This document shows, piece by piece, positions 26,213 to 33,839 of a stretch of DNA of 64,000 nt. The notes beneath the pieces are model-generated. The model was not told the origin of the DNA and ran no database searches. It worked only from the letters and a program-made list of their open reading frames with translations. Origin of the DNA: an uncultured Microbacteriaceae bacterium. Lineage in GTDB: Bacteria; Actinomycetota; Actinomycetes; Actinomycetales; Microbacteriaceae. The stretch lies in assembly GCA_903940225.1 (NCBI GenBank), contig CAJAKC010000045.1, positions 1 to 64,000 of the forward strand. The letters run 5' to 3'. A program made the translations under genes and the position numbers. How positions within the stretch are numbered: the stretch's first letter is position 1; every line of letters starts with the position of its first letter.

Positions 26213-27928
26213 ATGTCTACCCCTTCAGGGCGCAGTCCTCGCGCCAAGAATTTCGTCCCGCGTGACGGAGCAGCAAAGAAACCTCGTTGGTCCAAGGCCG
26301 GCAAGCCGGCAGCAGCCGGTAAGCCCGGCCGTGCCAAGACGGGATACCCCAAGACGAGCGCGACACCTGCCGGCGACCGTTTCGATCGCCCTGTCCGCGA
26401 CGACCGCGCACCTCGTGACGAGCGTGGCTCGTATGGCGACCGGACAAATTCCCCGCGTGGCTCGCGCCCTGCGCGTGACGATCGCGCACCCCGTTCGGGG
26501 GACCGCTTCGAGCGCACCGATCGACCGGCGCGCACCGATCGCCCCGCACGTGATGACCGCGCACCTCGCACCGATCGCCCTGTTCGCGATGATCGCGGCT
26601 CGTACGGTGCCCGGACGGATTCCCCGCGTGGCTCGCGCCCCGAGCGCGTAGAGCGCACGCGTAACTCTGACTTCTACCCGTCAAAGACCGAAGGCGAGGC
26701 ATGGACTCCTCAGGAGGACGTCGTCCTCGAACGTCTTCAGGCCATGGCAACCACAGCCGATGACGTTGTCGGCGTTTCGTTTGAGGACCTCGGCCTGGGC
26801 AGCAACATTGCCAAGGCGCTCGCGGAACTCGGTGCAGCCGCGCCGTTCCCGATTCAGGCGGCGACCATTCCCGATGTCCTCGCGGGTCGACACGTTCTCG
26901 GACGCGGTCGTACCGGTTCCGGCAAAACGATCGCTTTCGGTGCGCCGCTCGTCGAGCGACTGATGGAAAACGGTGGCGGAAAACGCCGAACACAGGGTCG
27001 CTTGCCTCGCGCGCTGATTCTTGCGCCGACGCGTGAACTGGCTCAGCAGATCAACCGAACGGTCATGCCGATCGCCAAATCCGTCGGACTCTTCACCACC
27101 ACAATCGTCGGGGGCGTGCCCCAGGGTTCGCAGGTGATGAGCCTGCGCCGCGGTGTCGACATCATCATCGCTACCCCCGGCCGCCTCGAAGACCTCGAGC
27201 GTCAGGGTTACGTTGACCTTTCCAACATCACCGTCACCGTCCTCGATGAGGCCGACCACATGTGCGACCTCGGATTCCTCGAGCCGGTTCAGCGAATTCT
27301 TCGCGCGACCGACCCCGAGGGACAGCGCCTGTTGTTCTCGGCGACCCTCGACAAGGGTGTTGCCGCGATCATCGACGAGTTCCTCGAAAATCCGGCGATT
27401 CACGAAGTTGCCGGTGAAGACCAGTCGTCCGCGACAATCGACCACCGCGTCTTCATCGTCGATCACCGGGACAAGATTCCACTCATCGAGCACATGGTTC
27501 GTCGCGAAAACAAGACACTGATCTTCACTCGCACGCGTGCCTACGCCGATCAACTGTCGGATGCACTCGAAGACGCCGGAATCCGCTCGACCAGCCTTCA
27601 CGGAGACCTCAACCAGGCACGCCGTAATCGCAACCTCGAGAAGCTCACCAAGGGCATCGTCAACGTCCTCGTTGCGACCGATGTCGCGGCACGTGGAATC
27701 CACGTCGACGAAATCGACTTGGTCATCCAGGCCGACGCTCCTGACGAGTACAAGACGTACCTGCACCGTTCGGGTCGTACCGGTCGCGCAGGTCGTGCCG
27801 GTACCGTCGTCACGCTGATTCCGAAGCAGCGCCAGCGCCGCATGACCGAGATGCTCGATCGTGCCGAGATCAAGGCCGTCATGGTCCCAACTCGTGTCGG
27901 CGACCCGCACCTCGACAACCTCATCTAA
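26213..27928 (+). CDS. DEAD-box ATP-dependent RNA helicase with Arg/Asp-rich N-terminal repeats
   Basis: The 571-residue protein carries the helicase motifs GRTGSGKT (I), PTRELAQQ (Ia), TPGR (Ib), DEAD (II), SAT (III) and HRSGRTGRAG (VI), so it should unwind RNA in ribosome assembly or mRNA turnover. Before the core is a low-complexity region (about residues 55-150) of repeated RDDRAPR, RTDRP and GSYG units, likely disordered and RNA-binding. Usually such tails lie at the C-terminus; here the core is C-terminal. I chose ATG at 26213, since the 17 upstream residues lie in the leader. Confidence 0.93.
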   Translation: MSTPSGRSPRAKNFVPRDGAAKKPRWSKAGKPAAAGKPGRAKTGYPKTSATPAGDRFDRPVRDDRAPRDERGSYGDRTNSPRGSRPARDDRAPRSGDRFERTDRPARTDRPARDDRAPRTDRPVRDDRGSYGARTDSPRGSRPERVERTRNSDFYPSKTEGEAWTPQEDVVLERLQAMATTADDVVGVSFEDLGLGSNIAKALAELGAAAPFPIQAATIPDVLAGRHVLGRGRTGSGKTIAFGAPLVERLMENGGGKRRTQGRLPRALILAPTRELAQQINRTVMPIAKSVGLFTTTIVGGVPQGSQVMSLRRGVDIIIATPGRLEDLERQGYVDLSNITVTVLDEADHMCDLGFLEPVQRILRATDPEGQRLLFSATLDKGVAAIIDEFLENPAIHEVAGEDQSSATIDHRVFIVDHRDKIPLIEHMVRRENKTLIFTRTRAYADQLSDALEDAGIRSTSLHGDLNQARRNRNLEKLTKGIVNVLVATDVAARGIHVDEIDLVIQADAPDEYKTYLHRSGRTGRAGRAGTVVTLIPKQRQRRMTEMLDRAEIKAVMVPTRVGDPHLDNLI

Positions 27929-27937
27929 AGTCGGGGC

Positions 27938-28408
27938 ATGTCCGACCGACTCAAGGGTTACCTGTTCGTCGTCACCCAATTCGCCGTTCTTGCGGTGATT
28001 GTGGTGGCGCCGGCGGGGGATCTTCCGTGGCGTGGGTACGTCTGGACCGAGTTCCTCGGGCAGCTCCTCGTCCTCGGCGGGCTCGGCATCGTCGCGTGGT
28101 CGGGGATCGTGCTGGGCACATCGTTGACCGCTCACCCCATGCCGACGTCCCGTTCCGCTCTGCGCACAACCGGGCCTTACCGAATCGCACGGCACCCGAT
28201 CTATGCGGGTCTGTTGGCCTTCGCCATCGGCGCCGCTCTCGCGGGCGCGTCGTGGCTACACCTTGTCGCGGCGCTGACGTTGATCGGCGTTTTGTCGGCC
28301 AAGGCGCGTTTCGAGGAAGCGTTCCTCATGGACCGCTACGGCGACGACTATCTCGCGTACGGACGAACCGTTGGTCGCTTTTCTCCGTGGTTCGGGTTGC
28401 TGCGTTAA
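27938..28408 (+). CDS. Isoprenylcysteine carboxyl methyltransferase-like (ICMT/PEMT) membrane protein
   Basis: The 156-residue protein has four or five helices and the family core TTGPYRIARHPIYAG followed by ARFEEAFLMDRYGDDYLAY, typical of bacterial ICMT/phospholipid-methyltransferase-like proteins that bind S-adenosylmethionine at the membrane face. The natural substrate in actinobacteria is not known. The ATG is ten bases after the helicase stop, with GGGG before it, so the gene is probably read from the same transcript. Confidence 0.82.
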   Translation: MSDRLKGYLFVVTQFAVLAVIVVAPAGDLPWRGYVWTEFLGQLLVLGGLGIVAWSGIVLGTSLTAHPMPTSRSALRTTGPYRIARHPIYAGLLAFAIGAALAGASWLHLVAALTLIGVLSAKARFEEAFLMDRYGDDYLAYGRTVGRFSPWFGLLR

Positions 28409-28413
28409 ATGAA

Positions 28414-28448
28414 TCACGCCGCGAGCACCTGTGGCACCCGCGGCGTGA
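28414..28448. terminator. Bidirectional hairpin between convergent genes
   Basis: A 10-bp perfect stem (28414-28423 with 28439-28448, TCACGCCGCG / CGCGGCGTGA) encloses a 15-base loop. It lies six bases after the methyltransferase-like stop and ten bases from the rhodanese stop on the other strand. There is no clear T-tract on either side. Confidence 0.6.
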
Positions 28449-28457
28449 CGAGGTTGT

Positions 28458-28841
28458 TTACTGAACCAGCGGGAGACCCGTCAGGTTCGAGGCGTCGAGG
28501 TAACCACCGGCGTTTGTCAGGTCGGTGAACCCCATCGAGGTCATCGCATCGATGGCCTGCGCGGATCGGTTTCCGGAACGGCAGTACACGACGTACGTTC
28601 CGTCCTTGGCCAACGTCGACACCTGGTCGGCGAAGGTCGGGTCTTCGATGTTGATGTTGACGGCTCCCTCGAGGTGGCCTTCGGCGAACTCGGCGGGGGT
28701 GCGTACGTCGATGACGGCGGTAACGGTGCTCATGTCCACAGTCTGGCTGCTGCAGCCGGAAAGACCAAGAGTCAATCCAAAGACTGCCGCGATGGCGACG
28801 ACGACGGACACGATGCGGGAGGAAATGGTTGATTTGTTCAT
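28458..28841 (-). CDS. Rhodanese-domain lipoprotein
   Basis: The 127-residue protein has a lipoprotein signal (basic NKSTISSR, hydrophobic core, lipobox LSGC with C30) and a single rhodanese domain: IDVRTPAEFAEGHLEGAVNI, active-site loop YCRSGNRS with C87, then GFTDLTNAGGYLD. It should act outside the membrane in persulfide or thiosulfate chemistry. It is divergent from a CstR-like repressor. The ATG at 28841 lies inside the palindrome at 28840-28855, so operator and ribosome site coincide. It pairs with the cytosolic reductase-rhodanese fusion encoded on the other side. Confidence 0.88.
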   Translation of the reverse strand: MNKSTISSRIVSVVVAIAAVFGLTLGLSGCSSQTVDMSTVTAVIDVRTPAEFAEGHLEGAVNINIEDPTFADQVSTLAKDGTYVVYCRSGNRSAQAIDAMTSMGFTDLTNAGGYLDASNLTGLPLVQ

Positions 28842-28858
28842 ACCCCCTAGGGTATACT
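28829..28858 (+). promoter_or_regulatory. Predicted promoter with CsoR/CstR-type operator
   Basis: TTGATT at 28829-28834 and TATACT at 28853-28858, 18 bases apart, form a good promoter for the repressor operon. An exact dyad, ATACCC-CCTA-GGGTAT (28840-28855), fills the spacer and enters the -10 box. Its form, a C-run facing a G-run flanked by AT, is that of known CsoR/CstR-family operators. On the other strand it covers the start codon and G-rich ribosome site of the rhodanese lipoprotein, so one protein could block both genes. Confidence 0.7.
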
Positions 28859-28891
28859 GAATTCATCGTGAATGCAACCACAGGAGTCACC

Positions 28892-29149
28892 ATGATTATC
28901 GATCCGACCGAACTCAAGGCAGCCCGCGACCGACTTTCCCGCATTCAAGGACAGATCGGTGGCATTGTTCGCATGATCGACGAGGGCCGCGACTGCACCG
29001 ACATCCTCACCCAGCTTTCTGCCGCCAGCACCGCGCTGACGCGTGCAGGATTTTCCATCATCTCGACCGGGATGGCGCACTGCGCGAACGACCCGGAAGG
29101 CAGCGACAACCGCGCTGCCCTCGAAAAAGCGTTCATGTCTTTGGCATAG
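28892..29149 (+). CDS. CsoR/CstR-family repressor, persulfide-sensing type by residue pattern
   Basis: The 85-residue all-helical protein has the family start ARDRLSRIQGQIGGIVRMI. Copper CsoR uses Cys, His and Cys; here C35 and C64 keep the 29-residue spacing, but the position of the copper His (25 after the first Cys) is Gly60. Loss of that His with both Cys kept is the hallmark of CstR, which senses persulfide by forming a di- or trisulfide. The neighbours (two rhodaneses, a CoA-disulfide reductase) agree. ATG at 28892 has CAGGAG upstream. An added His63 next to C64 is unusual. Confidence 0.85.
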   Translation: MIIDPTELKAARDRLSRIQGQIGGIVRMIDEGRDCTDILTQLSAASTALTRAGFSIISTGMAHCANDPEGSDNRAALEKAFMSLA

Positions 29150-29158
29150 GAAGAAAAA

Positions 29159-30817
29159 ATGAAGACCATCATCGTGGGAGGCGTCGCGGGCGGAATGTCT
29201 GCGGCAACCAGGCTTCGTCGACTCGACGAATCGGCCGACATCGTCATTTATGAACAAGGACCGTACGTGTCCTTCGCAAACTGCGGTTTGCCCTACTTCA
29301 TCGGTGGAATCATCGAGGACCGTTCGCAGTTGCTGTTGCAGACCCCGCAGTCATTGGGCAAGCGCTTCAACCTCGACGTTCGCGTCAACTCGCGCGTCAC
29401 CTCTATCAACGCAGCTGAGCGCACCGTGACCGTGCGCAACGTCGAAACCGGCGAGGAACACGTCGACTCGTACGACGCGCTGATTCTCTCGCCCGGCGCG
29501 AAGCCTCGCGAACTTCCCATCCCCGGTTTCGACCGCGCGTTGACCTTGCGCAACGTTCCAGACGCCGACCGCATCGCTGACGCCGTCAATGCCAAACCTC
29601 ACCAAAACGTCGTGATCCTCGGCGCAGGATTCATCGGCATCGAGGTGGCAGAGAATCTGCGTCACGCTGGTCACAACGTCACCATCGTCCAGGCACAGGA
29701 CCAAATCTTGCCCCAGTTCGACGTCGAAATGATCGAACCCTTCCAGCAGCACCTCGCCGACAACGGCGTGACTCTCGTGTTGGGCGCATCGGCGACGGCC
29801 ATCACCGACAGCGCTGTTGAACTGACCACGGGCGGATCGATCCCGGCCGACGTTGTCGTTTCCTCCGTCGGTGTCGTGCCCGACCACGTTCTCGCCGTCG
29901 ACGCCGGACTGCGCATCGGCGATGCGGGGGGCATCTGGGTTGACGAATTCCAACGAACCAGCGACCCGAACATTTACGCGGTCGGCGATGTCGCCGAAAA
30001 GACCAACATCGCAACCGGTGACCCATCGATGATCTGGCTGGCCAACCTTGCCAACCGTCATGGGCGACTCGTCGCCGACGTCATCGCGGGCGAACGCACA
30101 TCGGCCAGGCCCAGCATCGGAACTGGAATTATCGGCGCGTTCGGAATGGCCGCGGCGGTTACCGGTGTCACGGAATCGTTGGCCACGCGACTGGGGATCG
30201 CCCACACCGCAATCCACCTTCACCCCGGTTCGCACGCGGGCTATTACCCTGGGGCTGAAACCATCGCCATGAAGGTTCTCTTCAACCCCACCACCGGCGT
30301 TCTGATCGGTGCACAGGCTGTCGGAATCGACGGCGCCGACAAGCGCATCGACGTCATCGCGACGGCGATCTATGCGGGGCTCACGGTCGACGACCTGATG
30401 AACCTCGAACTTGCGTACGCACCTCAGTTCGGTTCGGCAAAGGACGCCATCAACCAGACCGGGTACGTCGGCAACAACGTCATCACGGGTCGCACGCCGA
30501 CCGTCCAGTGGCACGAGCTCGAATCACGAGTCGCTGCCGGTGCGATCATCCTCGACGTGCGTACCGAAACCGAGAACTCGGCGGGCAGCGTGCCCGGCGC
30601 GATGCTCATCCCCGTTGATTCCCTGCGAGCTCGTATCGATGAAATTCCGACCGACCGCGAAATCATCGTGCACTGCAAGGTCGGTCAGCGCGGGCACACC
30701 GCGACCCAAGTCCTTCGCGCCCACGGAATCAACGCCGTCAACCTTGACGGCGGCTACCTCACCTGGAACGCCGGAAAGTCGGCGGCCGCCAGGGCTAACG
30801 CTTCACTCTCCTCATAA
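29159..30817 (+). CDS. CoA-disulfide reductase / rhodanese fusion flavoprotein
   Basis: The 552-residue protein joins a pyridine-nucleotide-disulfide reductase (FAD motif VGGVAGGMSAA, active-site SFANCGLPYF with C42, NAD motif ILGAGFIGIEVAE, second FAD motif YAVGDVAE) to a C-terminal rhodanese domain from about residue 450 (ILDVRTETENSAGSVPGA, loop HCKVGQRGH with C506). This is the CoADR-RHD type, which reduces CoA-persulfide, polysulfide or sulfur with NAD(P)H. It starts nine bases after the CstR-like stop, with GGAAGAAAAA before ATG. Its role is probably persulfide removal under CstR control. Confidence 0.93.
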   Translation: MKTIIVGGVAGGMSAATRLRRLDESADIVIYEQGPYVSFANCGLPYFIGGIIEDRSQLLLQTPQSLGKRFNLDVRVNSRVTSINAAERTVTVRNVETGEEHVDSYDALILSPGAKPRELPIPGFDRALTLRNVPDADRIADAVNAKPHQNVVILGAGFIGIEVAENLRHAGHNVTIVQAQDQILPQFDVEMIEPFQQHLADNGVTLVLGASATAITDSAVELTTGGSIPADVVVSSVGVVPDHVLAVDAGLRIGDAGGIWVDEFQRTSDPNIYAVGDVAEKTNIATGDPSMIWLANLANRHGRLVADVIAGERTSARPSIGTGIIGAFGMAAAVTGVTESLATRLGIAHTAIHLHPGSHAGYYPGAETIAMKVLFNPTTGVLIGAQAVGIDGADKRIDVIATAIYAGLTVDDLMNLELAYAPQFGSAKDAINQTGYVGNNVITGRTPTVQWHELESRVAAGAIILDVRTETENSAGSVPGAMLIPVDSLRARIDEIPTDREIIVHCKVGQRGHTATQVLRAHGINAVNLDGGYLTWNAGKSAAARANASLSS

Positions 30818-30841
30818 CAACACAACAGAAGGGACACAACT

Positions 30842-30958
30842 ATGTGCTCAAAAATCACCTGTAACCAATGCGGCAAGGCGACCTGGACTGGCTGTGGCCA
30901 GCACGTCGAGCAGGCACTCGCAGGCGTCAAGCCCGCGGACCGTTGCACCTGCAAGTAA
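30842..30958 (+). CDS. 38-residue Cys-rich protein of the sulfur operon
   Basis: A short frame with a good ribosome site (GAAGGGA) starts at ATG 30842, 24 bases after the reductase stop. It encodes 38 residues with six Cys: C2, C7, C10, C18, C35 and C37, in the pattern TCNQCGKATWTGCGQH then a final CTCK. The CxxC pairs suggest zinc binding or persulfide carrying. Similar tiny proteins next to rhodanese and CsoR genes occur in actinobacteria, though I cannot name a family. It is too short for most gene finders. Confidence 0.75.
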   Translation: MCSKITCNQCGKATWTGCGQHVEQALAGVKPADRCTCK

Positions 30959-31009
30959 CGCACGCAGCGCCGATCGACGGCCCTCGCTCACGCGGGGGTC
31001 GTCGGGTCG

Positions 31010-31543
31010 TTAACGGGGGTGAACCTCGCACGAGCCGTCTGCGCAATGGAACGTCTTGTCCGGCCACAGCCGACCATAAATTGCACAGCCGACGCACCAT
31101 CCGATGAGCGCCTCCGCGCCGAGGATGACCAGGCAGACGGCACAAATCGAAAGGGCTAAGGCGGCAAGGTTCAGCCAGCCGAAGGCGAAGCAGGACGAAA
31201 TCGACAGCGCGAAACCGAGCCCCCATGCGAACGACTTTTGCGGTGCGCCGACCCACAACGGTTCACGACGTCGAGAGAGCAGGGATCCGAGCGCGTACAG
31301 GGGAGCGAACCGCGCGCCGACGCCGATTCGGATACCCATTTCGAGCAGGAACAACACCGCGAAGCCACGGGCGAACGAGAAGTCGCCGGTCGACACGGCG
31401 ACCGTCCACCCGGTGATGCCAACCGCGAGTAACACACGAGCGCCGAAACGGACGGCGTGGTCGTTGACGACGGCGACATGGAAACCCTCAATCGCTTCAC
31501 CGACGGGCAAGCCGCGCAGGTTCGTCGAGGGGGTTTCGTTCAC
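31010..31543 (-). CDS. DUF4395 membrane protein
   Basis: The 177-residue protein has four helices with the DUF4395 pattern: VNDHAVRFGARVLLAVG near the N-terminus, FEMGIR-like LLEMGIRIGVGARFAPL, and a C-terminal WCVGCAIYGRLWP. Cys pairs in WCVGC and near the end (HCADGSC) lie on or beside the membrane. DUF4395 proteins often accompany rhodaneses, TlpA-type thioredoxins or vitamin-K-epoxide-reductase-like proteins, so a role in sulfur or thiol redox is reasonable. Start is GTG at 31543. It is convergent with the 38-residue Cys-rich gene. Confidence 0.82.
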   Translation of the reverse strand: MNETPSTNLRGLPVGEAIEGFHVAVVNDHAVRFGARVLLAVGITGWTVAVSTGDFSFARGFAVLFLLEMGIRIGVGARFAPLYALGSLLSRRREPLWVGAPQKSFAWGLGFALSISSCFAFGWLNLAALALSICAVCLVILGAEALIGWCVGCAIYGRLWPDKTFHCADGSCEVHPR

Positions 31544-31614
31544 TCGTGAAGTTTAAGGCGCAAACCTGAGAGAACGCTGAGGGACAATTCCCGCCGTGAC
31601 CCGAGGCGAGTAGT

Positions 31615-33027
31615 GTGGCAAGCACGATGATTGACGAAGCTGTCTCCCGCGCTCGCAGCGCATTTCCCGCGTGGTCAAACACGACCGTTCGCCACCGCAC
31701 CACCATCGCGCGGCGATTCGGGGATCTCGTCCTCGCAAATCGCGATCGCATCCTCGACGCCATTCAGACGGACACTCGAAAGGCGCGCGTCAATGCTCTC
31801 GATGAGATCCTCGACGTCGTCGGGCTCTGCGCGTATTACGCGCGAAAGTCACCGTCCATTCTGCGCAGTCGACGCCGAGCGGGAGCCATTCCCATCCTCA
31901 CCAAAGCGATCGAACGGCATGTCCCGATTGGTGTTGTTGGGGTCATTACTCCCTGGAACTATCCCTTCACGCTTCCCGCCAGTGATGTTATTCCGGCGTT
32001 GATTGCGGGCAACACCGTTGTCATGCTGCCCGATGCTGCGACGCCGGCGTCGGCGGATGTCATTCTGGACCTGCTCGCCCAGGCCGGCGTTCCCGACGGA
32101 GTCGTCAACCTCGTCCACGGTGGCGGCCGCGTCCACGGCCCAGCGCTCATCGGCCAAGCCGACTTCATCATGTTCACGGGCTCGACGGCAACAGGCGCAC
32201 TCGTCGCCACACAGTGCGCCGAGCGATTGATCGGCTTCTCGGGTGAGTTGGGCGGCAAGAACCCCCTCGTCGTTCTTGATGACGCGGACGTGCAGAGGGC
32301 GGCTGCGGGTGCGGTTCGGGCGAGCTTCAGCAACAGCGGTCAGCTGTGTGTCAGCACCGAGCGTGCGTATGTCCACACCGACGTGTTCGACGAATTCATC
32401 GCAGCCTTCGTCGCACACACGGAAGCGATGTCGCTGGGCGACGGCACCGACTGGGAAATCGACATGGGTCCGCTCATCTCCGAAGCCCAAGCCGAGCGCG
32501 TCATGAGCCACATCGACGACGCCGTTGCCAAGGGGGCAACCGTCCTGACGGGCGGGCGCCGACGACCAGACATAGCACCGACATTTATCGAACCGACAAT
32601 TCTTGCGGGCGTGACAGACGACATGATCCTGGGGCGCAACGAAACGTTTGGGCCCGTCATCAGCGTGCAACGCGTCGCCTCGAACGACGAGGCGCTGCAA
32701 CGCGCAAACGATTCGGAATACGGATTGAACACGAGCGTGTGGTCGCGCCGTCGAGGGACTGATTTCGCCAACCGAGTTCGCTCAGGAACGGTGACGATTA
32801 ATGACGGTTTCTCGGCGAGCTTCGCATCGCACGACGCCCCGATGGGTGGCATGAAACGATCGGGAATCGGCCGCCGCCACGGCAGCCAGGGCATTCTCAA
32901 ATACACCGATTCCCAGACCGTTGCCCAACAGCGCCTTCTGGGGATTGCGCCCCTCCCGGGTCAAACCAACGAACAGTTTGCAACCCTGATGACCCGAGCG
33001 ATTGGATGGTTAGCCAAACTGCGATGA
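31615..33027 (+). CDS. Succinate-semialdehyde dehydrogenase-like aldehyde dehydrogenase
   Basis: The 470-residue NAD(P)-dependent aldehyde dehydrogenase has PWNYP (N115), the general base E211 in SGELGGKNP, and the nucleophile C245 in NSGQLCVSTERAY. It is closest in pattern to actinobacterial GabD2-type succinate-semialdehyde dehydrogenases. At the cofactor site the usual LKPS reads MLPD, so the Lys that binds the NADP phosphate or ribose is Leu; this could change cofactor choice. GTG at 31615 is used here; ATG at 31627 is an alternative. It is coupled to the SDR gene by ATGA. Confidence 0.82.
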   Translation: MASTMIDEAVSRARSAFPAWSNTTVRHRTTIARRFGDLVLANRDRILDAIQTDTRKARVNALDEILDVVGLCAYYARKSPSILRSRRRAGAIPILTKAIERHVPIGVVGVITPWNYPFTLPASDVIPALIAGNTVVMLPDAATPASADVILDLLAQAGVPDGVVNLVHGGGRVHGPALIGQADFIMFTGSTATGALVATQCAERLIGFSGELGGKNPLVVLDDADVQRAAAGAVRASFSNSGQLCVSTERAYVHTDVFDEFIAAFVAHTEAMSLGDGTDWEIDMGPLISEAQAERVMSHIDDAVAKGATVLTGGRRRPDIAPTFIEPTILAGVTDDMILGRNETFGPVISVQRVASNDEALQRANDSEYGLNTSVWSRRRGTDFANRVRSGTVTINDGFSASFASHDAPMGGMKRSGIGRRHGSQGILKYTDSQTVAQQRLLGIAPLPGQTNEQFATLMTRAIGWLAKLR

Positions 33028-33839
33028 CGAAACGACAACTCGCGGGTTCCCGCATTCTTATCACTGGTGGCGGCAGTGGCATCGGCCGGCAGATGGGCCT
33101 CCAGGCAGCCCGTCGGGGCGCACACGTCATCATCTGGGATCGAGACCGCGACGCGGCGGAACGGGTGACGGCGGAGATCGTTGCTGCTGGTGGAACGGCA
33201 GAGTCACACGTTGTCGACATCACCGACGTTGCCGTTGTCAAGCGCGTGGCCGAACGGTCGGGCGTCGTCGATGTCCTCATCAACAACGCGGGAATTGTCG
33301 CGGGCAAGCACCTGCTGGACGCCACGGAAAGCGGAATTCGCCGCACCTACGAAGTCAATGCACTCGCACTGTATTGGGTGACTCGTGCGGTGCTGCCGGG
33401 AATGATCGCGCGACGCAACGGTGCCATCGTCACGGTTGCCAGTGCGGCGGGACTCCTCGGGGTCGCGCAGCAAACGGATTATTCGGCGACAAAGTTCGCC
33501 GCGGTGGGCTTCACCGAGTCACTGCGAGCAGAGATGCGCTCGCTCGGCCACCCCATCGACACACTGACGGTCTGCCCGTTCTTCATCGACACGGGAATGT
33601 TCGAGGGCGCTCAGACCAAATTCCCCCTACTCCTGCCCGTCCTCAAAGAGGCGGACGTCGCCGGAAAGATCCTTGACGCCATCGAACGTCGACGACTGAC
33701 GCTGGTCCTTCCAGCGTTCTCGCGGGTGCTGCCCTACGCCCGCCTGCTGCCCAATCGCTGGTTCGACGCACTCGCGGACTTCCTTGGTGTGAACACGACG
33801 ATGGACCACTTTGTCGGTCGTTCCACCAAAAAGGGCTAA
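33024..33839 (+). CDS. Short-chain dehydrogenase/reductase, retinol-dehydrogenase-like
   Basis: A 271-residue classical SDR with cofactor motif TGGGSGIGRQ, NNAG, catalytic Ser in VASAAG, and Tyr-Lys in YSATK. The Asp at the end of the second strand (IIWDRD) favours NAD over NADP. A C-terminal extension (ERRRLTLVLPAFSRVLPYARLLP) resembles membrane-associated RDH-like SDRs. I chose ATG at 33024, which overlaps the dehydrogenase stop. Possible joint role: oxidation of an alcohol to aldehyde and then acid by the upstream enzyme. Substrate unknown. Confidence 0.83.
   Translation: MTKRQLAGSRILITGGGSGIGRQMGLQAARRGAHVIIWDRDRDAAERVTAEIVAAGGTAESHVVDITDVAVVKRVAERSGVVDVLINNAGIVAGKHLLDATESGIRRTYEVNALALYWVTRAVLPGMIARRNGAIVTVASAAGLLGVAQQTDYSATKFAAVGFTESLRAEMRSLGHPIDTLTVCPFFIDTGMFEGAQTKFPLLLPVLKEADVAGKILDAIERRRLTLVLPAFSRVLPYARLLPNRWFDALADFLGVNTTMDHFVGRSTKKG

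Noticed and set aside
28892-29149. Calling the CsoR-family protein a copper sensor
   Set aside because: The His of the Cys-His-Cys copper site is Gly60, and the neighbours are sulfur enzymes rather than copper exporters.
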